Shown here piece after piece: positions 5,763 to 10,105 of a stretch of DNA of 10,105 nucleotides. The stretch's first letter is position 1; each line of letters begins with the position of its first letter. The stretch is taken from positions 1 to 10,105 of the forward strand of contig CAQRXS010000040.1 of the NCBI GenBank assembly GCA_948874605.1, read 5' to 3'. The translations under genes were made by a program, and so were the position numbers. Under the pieces are notes generated by a model. The model ran no database searches. It was not told where the DNA came from and saw only the letters and a list, made by a program, of their open reading frames with translations. Origin of the DNA: an uncultured Bacilli bacterium. GTDB lineage: Bacteria; Bacillota_I; Bacilli_A; RF39; UBA660.

Positions 5763-6962
5763 TTATTTTTCGATTTGATAAGGATTCTTTTTCGTACCAT
5801 CTCCAATTACTTTTACCTTACGATTTAAAGTGATAACAGGTTTAATAAATAATTTCTTATTTCCAGAAGTTGACTTTTGTAACGTACCATCTTGATTTAT
5901 AGAAATATAAAATGTTTCTTTGCCTTCCCTTTTACTAGGGGTCATCGTCCACCATCCTGCTTGTAAATCATTGTTATTTAAATAAGACTCTTTTTCATTT
6001 GAACTAGCAATCATTACTTCGTCTCCAGTCATCAAAGCTATTTTTGAAGTAATTTGCGTTCCATTACAAGTATATGATGGTAACTTATCATCAAATAATC
6101 TTACTGATGGTAAATAGGTAAAGGAGCTTTCTTCTTCGAATAAAACGCCATCATCATAACAATATTTTGTACTTGAAATAAACGAATCATTATCTTTTAA
6201 GTTCATTTCATACCATTCTTCTAACGAATTATATACTGAGGTATCAAAGAATGAATTCTCTTCAAGTTCATTTTCAAACATCGCCACCATATTCTCAGTA
6301 GTCGAATCAAGCACTAACTTTACAGTCCCGTCCTCATTAATTTTTACAATACGCCAAAGATGATTTGCAAGCTCCATATAATTATTTTGAACATTCCCTT
6401 TAAAGTAATAAACATCACCCTGTTGTTCTTTTTTCTTAATAAGACCAACGGCTTCCTCAGTTTCTTCAAAAAACTTATTTTTTAAAATCATATTTTGAAA
6501 CTCATGATTCATAGGATCAATTTCTACCAATAGTTCAAAAGTAAAATTATTTTCTTCTTCATTATTTATTTTCATTGTATATCGTTCTGTCTCACCTTTT
6601 GAAATCTCATGGCGATTTAATATAACTTCTTTTTTAAAATCTAATATATTTGCTTCCTTCTCATCACGAATAATCTCAAATGTACTATTCGCAGGAGTTC
6701 CAGAAACATTTTGAAGCTTGATAGAATAGAAAAGATTTTTGGAAGAATAGTTTGTTACAGAAAATTGAATTTCCTTTGTTTTTTCATTTACCACAATAGG
6801 ATTTCCATTGAGAAAATTTACAGATAAATCATCCGTCATAAGAGTCACTGCAGTAAAATCTTCTTTACTATTTTGATAAATTTGATAGTTCGTATAGATT
6901 ACAAATAGCGAAACTATCATTAATACGATTACAATTAAACTAATTGTATATTTTTTTTGCAT
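5763..6962 (-). CDS. Membrane-anchored extracytoplasmic protein, Ig/TasA-like plus WRI/WW C-terminal domain, 399 aa
   Basis: Last gene of the division operon, 11 bases after the PBP stop. ATG 6962 is preferred because GGGTGAG (6973-6967) lies four bases upstream; the in-frame GTG at 6971 sits inside that site. An N-terminal helix (about 5-24) anchors the protein, with the rest outside. Residues 36-150 look like a beta-sandwich (IQFSVTNYSSKNLFYSIKLQN, ISKGETERYTMKI). Residues 183-399 resemble a C-terminal domain common in uncharacterised surface proteins of uncultured Bacilli: GDVYYFKGNVQNNY, HLWRIVKINEDGTVKLVLD, a cysteine pair (C268, C299), IALMTGDEV, GWWTMTPS, a KPVITLN strand and the ending GDGTKKNPYQIEK. 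The WW...KPVITL pattern recalls DUF6273-type domains, but I cannot test this here. No catalytic motif is visible. Co-transcription with the septal transpeptidase suggests an envelope or division role (inference). Confidence 0.9.
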   Translation of the reverse strand: MQKKYTISLIVIVLMIVSLFVIYTNYQIYQNSKEDFTAVTLMTDDLSVNFLNGNPIVVNEKTKEIQFSVTNYSSKNLFYSIKLQNVSGTPANSTFEIIRDEKEANILDFKKEVILNRHEISKGETERYTMKINNEEENNFTFELLVEIDPMNHEFQNMILKNKFFEETEEAVGLIKKKEQQGDVYYFKGNVQNNYMELANHLWRIVKINEDGTVKLVLDSTTENMVAMFENELEENSFFDTSVYNSLEEWYEMNLKDNDSFISSTKYCYDDGVLFEEESSFTYLPSVRLFDDKLPSYTCNGTQITSKIALMTGDEVMIASSNEKESYLNNNDLQAGWWTMTPSKREGKETFYISINQDGTLQKSTSGNKKLFIKPVITLNRKVKVIGDGTKKNPYQIEK

Positions 6963-6966
6963 TTTA

Positions 6967-6973
6967 CTCACCC
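6967..6973 (-). promoter_or_regulatory. Ribosome binding site deciding the 399-aa start
   Basis: GGGTGAG on the minus strand, directly after the PBP TAA (6976-6974) and four bases before ATG 6962. It overlaps the alternative GTG at 6971. There is no promoter or terminator in this 11-base gap, so expression is tied to the PBP gene. Confidence 0.6.
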
Positions 6974-9115
6974 TTACTCATTTGATAATGTTATCTCTAA
7001 TACTTGTGTCTTATCAATTACACTATTTTTTTCAATATTAGTGGCTTGAACATTCCCGTATCCAACTAATGTATATTTTAATCCAATCATATTAGCAAAT
7101 CGAATAATTTCATTGGTACTCCACCCTAAAACATCTGGCATTTTTATTTCTTCGCTATTTGTTTGCAAAAAGACTTTTGATCCAGATATAACTTTTGAGT
7201 TTTGTAAAGGATATTGATTGATTACATACTTGCCATTTCCGAGTACAATAGGATTTAAGCCTCTCTTTTTCAAATCTTCTACTACAGCCTCTACCTCTTT
7301 AGAGATTTGTTGATCTAAAACTATAATTTTAGACTCATCAACGTCATTTTTATCTTCCACAACATTCACGATGTTAGCTACATCCTTAATTGTATTCGCA
7401 ATTAAAGAATATATGCTATTTCCGGTATACTTTTTCGTTGCAAAATAAAATACGTATTCTGGATTTTCATAAGGAAAAACACCTAAGAAAGATTTTATAT
7501 AGTCATACTCTCCATACAAGTACCCACCTGTTTCCGAAGCTATCTGGGCGGTTCCAGTTTTACCAGCAATTTTTACGTTACCAGGATCGTAATACTTGTT
7601 ATAATCAAATCCTTCATAAACCACACCATACATTAAATCAAGCATTTGTTTTGCAGACGCTTCATTTACCACGCGCCCAAGCTCAGTTCTTTTACCTTCA
7701 AAAGTTACATTTTTATTACTATCCACAATTTTAGAAATAATATAAGGCTTGACCATAACTCCCTTATTTGCAAATAGTGTCATTGCTTGCATTAATTGAA
7801 TTGGAGTAACAAGAATACCTTGTCCAAACGAAGCATTCGCAAGTTCAGATTCATAATTAAAATCTATAAGTCCTGTTGCTTCTCCTGGAAGTTGAATACC
7901 TGTCTTACTATTAAAACCAAGTTTCTCATAAAAATCCGTTAACTTGGAAACTCCAAGTTTTAAACCTAAACCTGTTGCCGCGACATTAGAAGAGTATTTA
8001 AAACCAGTATCATAGGTAATCTCTCCCCATCCAGAATTATTAAAATCTTTTATTCTTGTGCCATCTGCCAAAGTAACCGCACCAGACATGAATTTATCTT
8101 CACCGTTATAAAGATCATTTTCTATTGCTCCTAACCAGGAGAATATTTTCATCGTACTTCCAGGTTCAATTTGATATCCAACAAGAGGATTCACATAACT
8201 AGTAATTCCCTCTAAAGTATTTGGATTAAAAGTAGGATTAGACGCACTTCCAATAATCTCACCCGTCTTTGCATTCATCACCGCAAACATTGCCCAATCT
8301 AAATTTTTGTCCTTAGAAAAATTAGTAATCGCATTCTCCAATATATTTTGGACATCCGTATTTAATGTTAAATAAATATCACTACCACTAATAGCTGCTT
8401 CTTCATAAGTATCGCTGGTTGGCATTTTATAACCATAAGCGTCTTTTTGATATTCGATATATCCATCTGTTCCCTGAAGTTCTTTATCAAAATATAATTC
8501 AATTCCCATTTCTCCAGTAATACGCCCTTGGTCATCATTTCTAGCATACCCCAAAATATAAGATGCCCAAGAAGAATTTATATATTGACGCTTTTTAGCC
8601 AATGTTTCAAATTCAATTCCTGGTAAATCTAAACTTAGAATTGCTTGACGCTCATCCTCGGTAACATATCCCCAAGTTCCAAGCTCCACTTGATATAAGT
8701 TTTGACTAAAATAGCCAACTAAAGCTTCCCGACATTTTCCTTTGCTTTCTTCGGATTTAGCTAAAATATTACATAAACTTTCCGCTGTTTTTTCTTTTTC
8801 AACTACATGCTGTGGATTCGACATATTGGTAGTCCGAGACGGTGAAAGAATTGCAAAAATCTTATAAGAATTCGCATTCTTTGCCAAAGGTTTTCCATCT
8901 ACATCATAAATAATGCCTCGAGAAGCATACAACGTCTCCTTCTTGGTATTTCTACTATTTGCAAACTCCGTTAGATTAACGCCATCCACACTATTACTCA
9001 AAACAACATAACTTAATTTAATAAGAATTGCACTGAAAAAAAGACCGACAACCAGCATCGTCAGCTTCAAATTCAAATGTACTCTTTTTTGAAGTCTTCC
9101 TCTGGATTTTTTCAT
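6974..9115 (-). CDS. Division-type class B penicillin-binding protein with PASTA domains (PBP2B/PBP2X/SpoVD-like)
   Basis: A septal peptidoglycan transpeptidase that cross-links stem peptides outside the membrane, partnering FtsW, FtsL and DivIC. The 713 residues show a short basic cytoplasmic tail (1-16), one membrane helix (about 17-40), and the PBP dimerisation/pedestal domain (about 60-240, with ASRGIIYDVDGKPLAKN at 64-80). The transpeptidase domain has all three motifs: S320-T-M-K (active-site Ser320), S375-S-N, and K519-T-G followed by TAQ. Two C-terminal PASTA-like repeats follow: about 597-655 (diverged) and about 656-712 (MPDVLGWSTNEIIRFANMIGLKY, clear). Cysteines 115 and 128, in the extracytoplasmic pedestal, are the only two in the protein. 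The ATG at 9115 has AAGGAG five bases upstream. It sits 14 bases behind ftsL, the standard Firmicutes order. I leave the symbol blank because pbpB, ftsI and spoVD cannot be told apart here. Confidence 0.95.
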   Translation of the reverse strand: MKKSRGRLQKRVHLNLKLTMLVVGLFFSAILIKLSYVVLSNSVDGVNLTEFANSRNTKKETLYASRGIIYDVDGKPLAKNANSYKIFAILSPSRTTNMSNPQHVVEKEKTAESLCNILAKSEESKGKCREALVGYFSQNLYQVELGTWGYVTEDERQAILSLDLPGIEFETLAKKRQYINSSWASYILGYARNDDQGRITGEMGIELYFDKELQGTDGYIEYQKDAYGYKMPTSDTYEEAAISGSDIYLTLNTDVQNILENAITNFSKDKNLDWAMFAVMNAKTGEIIGSASNPTFNPNTLEGITSYVNPLVGYQIEPGSTMKIFSWLGAIENDLYNGEDKFMSGAVTLADGTRIKDFNNSGWGEITYDTGFKYSSNVAATGLGLKLGVSKLTDFYEKLGFNSKTGIQLPGEATGLIDFNYESELANASFGQGILVTPIQLMQAMTLFANKGVMVKPYIISKIVDSNKNVTFEGKRTELGRVVNEASAKQMLDLMYGVVYEGFDYNKYYDPGNVKIAGKTGTAQIASETGGYLYGEYDYIKSFLGVFPYENPEYVFYFATKKYTGNSIYSLIANTIKDVANIVNVVEDKNDVDESKIIVLDQQISKEVEAVVEDLKKRGLNPIVLGNGKYVINQYPLQNSKVISGSKVFLQTNSEEIKMPDVLGWSTNEIIRFANMIGLKYTLVGYGNVQATNIEKNSVIDKTQVLEITLSNE

Positions 9116-9129
9116 ATGCGCTCCTTTTA

Positions 9130-9426
9130 TTATTCGTTTATATTTTTGATGTTATTATTATTATAAGACATTCCCTTAGACATTGCAACTTCCTGAATTT
9201 TATCAAGGCTTGCTAACTCATCAACTTGCATACTTAAAGATTCGTTAATACCCTCTTGAGTAGCAATCTTACTTTTAATTTGTTCTAAAGTAATATTTGT
9301 TTCAGAAAGTACAGCTTTAGATAATACTGTAGATACAGGAAAAAGAACTATCGCGATAACTAATAAAACATAAAGCATTTTCTCTCCCTTTAACATTTTA
9401 ATCGTTGTTTTATTTCTCTTTTTCAT
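9130..9426 (-). CDS. ftsL: Cell division protein FtsL
   Basis: FtsL is a small bitopic protein that joins DivIC/FtsB and DivIB/FtsQ and activates septal wall synthesis by FtsW and the class B PBP. The 98-residue product has a very basic cytoplasmic N-terminus (KKRNKTTIKMLKGEK), one membrane helix (about 18-36, MLYVLLVIAIVLFPVSTVL) and an extracytoplasmic coiled coil (about 40-75, LSETNITLEQIKSKIATQE). The end AMSKGMSY matches the usual FtsL tail. Sequence conservation is low in this family, so identification rests on size, topology and position between rsmH and the PBP gene. An ATG at 9435 would overlap the rsmH TGA (ATGA) but leaves only one base after AAAGGA; ATG 9426 leaves 10 and is preferred. 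Confidence 0.88.
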   Translation of the reverse strand: MKKRNKTTIKMLKGEKMLYVLLVIAIVLFPVSTVLSKAVLSETNITLEQIKSKIATQEGINESLSMQVDELASLDKIQEVAMSKGMSYNNNNIKNINE

Positions 9427-9431
9427 TTTTA

Positions 9432-10105
9432 TCATATCCTTTCTACAATTCTAAGTTTTGCACTGGCACTCCTTGAGTTTTCTTTTAATTCTTCTGTACT
9501 TGGAAGAATTGGTTTTCTATTTATTAATCGAATTTTAGGTTGATACTCTTGTGGTATATTAGGAAGTCCCTTAACCATTGGATCAACTTCACTATATTTT
9601 TTGAAGATTTGTTTTACTAACCTATCTTCTAAAGAATGGAAAGTTACTACTACGAGGCGTCCTCCAGGATTTAAAAAGTCTATAGCATCTGGTAAAGCAC
9701 GTTCAATATCTTGTAGTTCTTGGTTAACTTCCATCCGAATTGCTTGGAAAATATTTCTTTCAGGATGTTCCTTATAAAAATACTTTGCGCCTACAGCACT
9801 TTCAATAATATCCACAAGTTCTTTTGTCATAGTAATTTTCTTATGAGTACGAGCATTTACTATTTCCTTTGCAATAAACGCACTTCTCTTTTCTTCGCCA
9901 TATTGAAAAAAAATATCTCTAAGCTTTTCATAAGAATAGTCATTCACAACATCAATAGCTGATTTTTCTTCTCGATTATCCATTCGCATGTCTAAGACTT
10001 CATCCCTCATAAAACTAAAACCACGATTTTCATCAAGTTGGGGAGAAGAAACTCCAAGATCAAATAATATCCCGTCTACTCCCGTCACTCCAATTTCCAA
10101 TAAAC
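9432..10105 (-). CDS. rsmH: 16S rRNA (cytosine(1402)-N4)-methyltransferase RsmH, C-terminal part (5' end outside window)
   Basis: RsmH (MraW) methylates N4 of C1402 in the 16S rRNA P-site using SAM. 223 residues are present; by comparison with the usual 310 or so, about 85-90 N-terminal residues, including the first SAM-binding motif, lie beyond the right edge. Visible family signatures are VDGILFDLGVSSPQLDE with GFSFMRD, LDMRMD, the insert helix region (RTHKKITMTKELVDIIESA, FQAIRMEVNQELQ), GGRLVVVTFHSLEDRLVK and the C-terminal SASAKLRIVERI. The frame runs through the window edge without a start of its own (a TTG at 10100 is internal). The gene ends with TGA at the normal family C-terminus. 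As first visible gene of the dcw unit it is probably preceded by mraZ outside the window. Confidence 0.95.
   Translation of the reverse strand, partial: LLEIGVTGVDGILFDLGVSSPQLDENRGFSFMRDEVLDMRMDNREEKSAIDVVNDYSYEKLRDIFFQYGEEKRSAFIAKEIVNARTHKKITMTKELVDIIESAVGAKYFYKEHPERNIFQAIRMEVNQELQDIERALPDAIDFLNPGGRLVVVTFHSLEDRLVKQIFKKYSEVDPMVKGLPNIPQEYQPKIRLINRKPILPSTEELKENSRSASAKLRIVERI

Noticed and set aside
7390..7734. Plus-strand open frame of 114 codons
   Set aside because: Antisense to the KTG region of the PBP; the product is Gln/His/Tyr-rich with no domain.
9720..9962. Plus-strand open frame of 80 codons
   Set aside because: Antisense to conserved rsmH sequence; low-complexity Phe/Asn/Ile/Ser product.
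1..10105. Mobile elements, CRISPR arrays, tRNA/rRNA genes, riboswitches, defence systems
   Set aside because: No direct repeat arrays, transposase or nuclease signatures or tRNA-like cloverleafs seen. All intergenic gaps are under about 125 bases and are explained by promoters, terminators and ribosome binding sites.

Overview
The window is about 10 kb of AT-rich DNA with every convincing gene on the minus strand. Composition, AGGTGA-type ribosome binding sites, gene content (RecD2, a PASTA-type division PBP, FtsL, MtaB) and tight packing point to a small-genome, low-GC Firmicutes relative, such as an uncultured Bacilli/RF39-like, Erysipelotrichia-like or Mollicutes-adjacent gut lineage. TGA is a real stop (it ends rsmH at the family's normal C-terminus) and Trp is TGG, so the genetic code is table 11, not the Mycoplasma code. 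The lineage is inference; the code follows from the sequence.

In transcription order, from the right edge leftwards: (1) a truncated division/cell-wall (dcw) operon, rsmH (5' end outside the window) - ftsL - class B PBP with PASTA domains - a 399-aa anchored extracytoplasmic protein, tightly spaced and closed by a strong intrinsic terminator at about 5700-5734. The usual next gene, mraY, is absent and the 399-aa gene takes its place. (2) A 199-aa bitopic membrane protein with a long acidic cytoplasmic tail, whose likely promoter lies inside that terminator; a weaker terminator overlaps its stop codon. (3) mtaB, a tRNA methylthiotransferase. (4) A 126-aa protein of unknown function with a terminator one base after its stop. 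(5) recD2 helicase, followed by a 55-aa single-span protein missed by length cut-offs, with a terminator starting at its stop codon. (6) A partial gene running off the left edge, encoding a signal-anchored extracytoplasmic protein with a good promoter.

The most interesting content is the pair of related exported proteins (399 aa at 5763-6962 and the partial one at 1-667). Both look like a membrane anchor or signal, a beta-rich Ig/TasA-like domain, and then (seen in the first, predicted for the second) a C-terminal domain with WRI and WW motifs. One is built into the division operon directly behind the septal transpeptidase. These two proteins and the PBP each carry exactly two extracytoplasmic cysteines, which suggests disulfide bonding. 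I see no mobile element, CRISPR array, tRNA, rRNA or defence system. No intergenic stretch exceeds about 125 bases.
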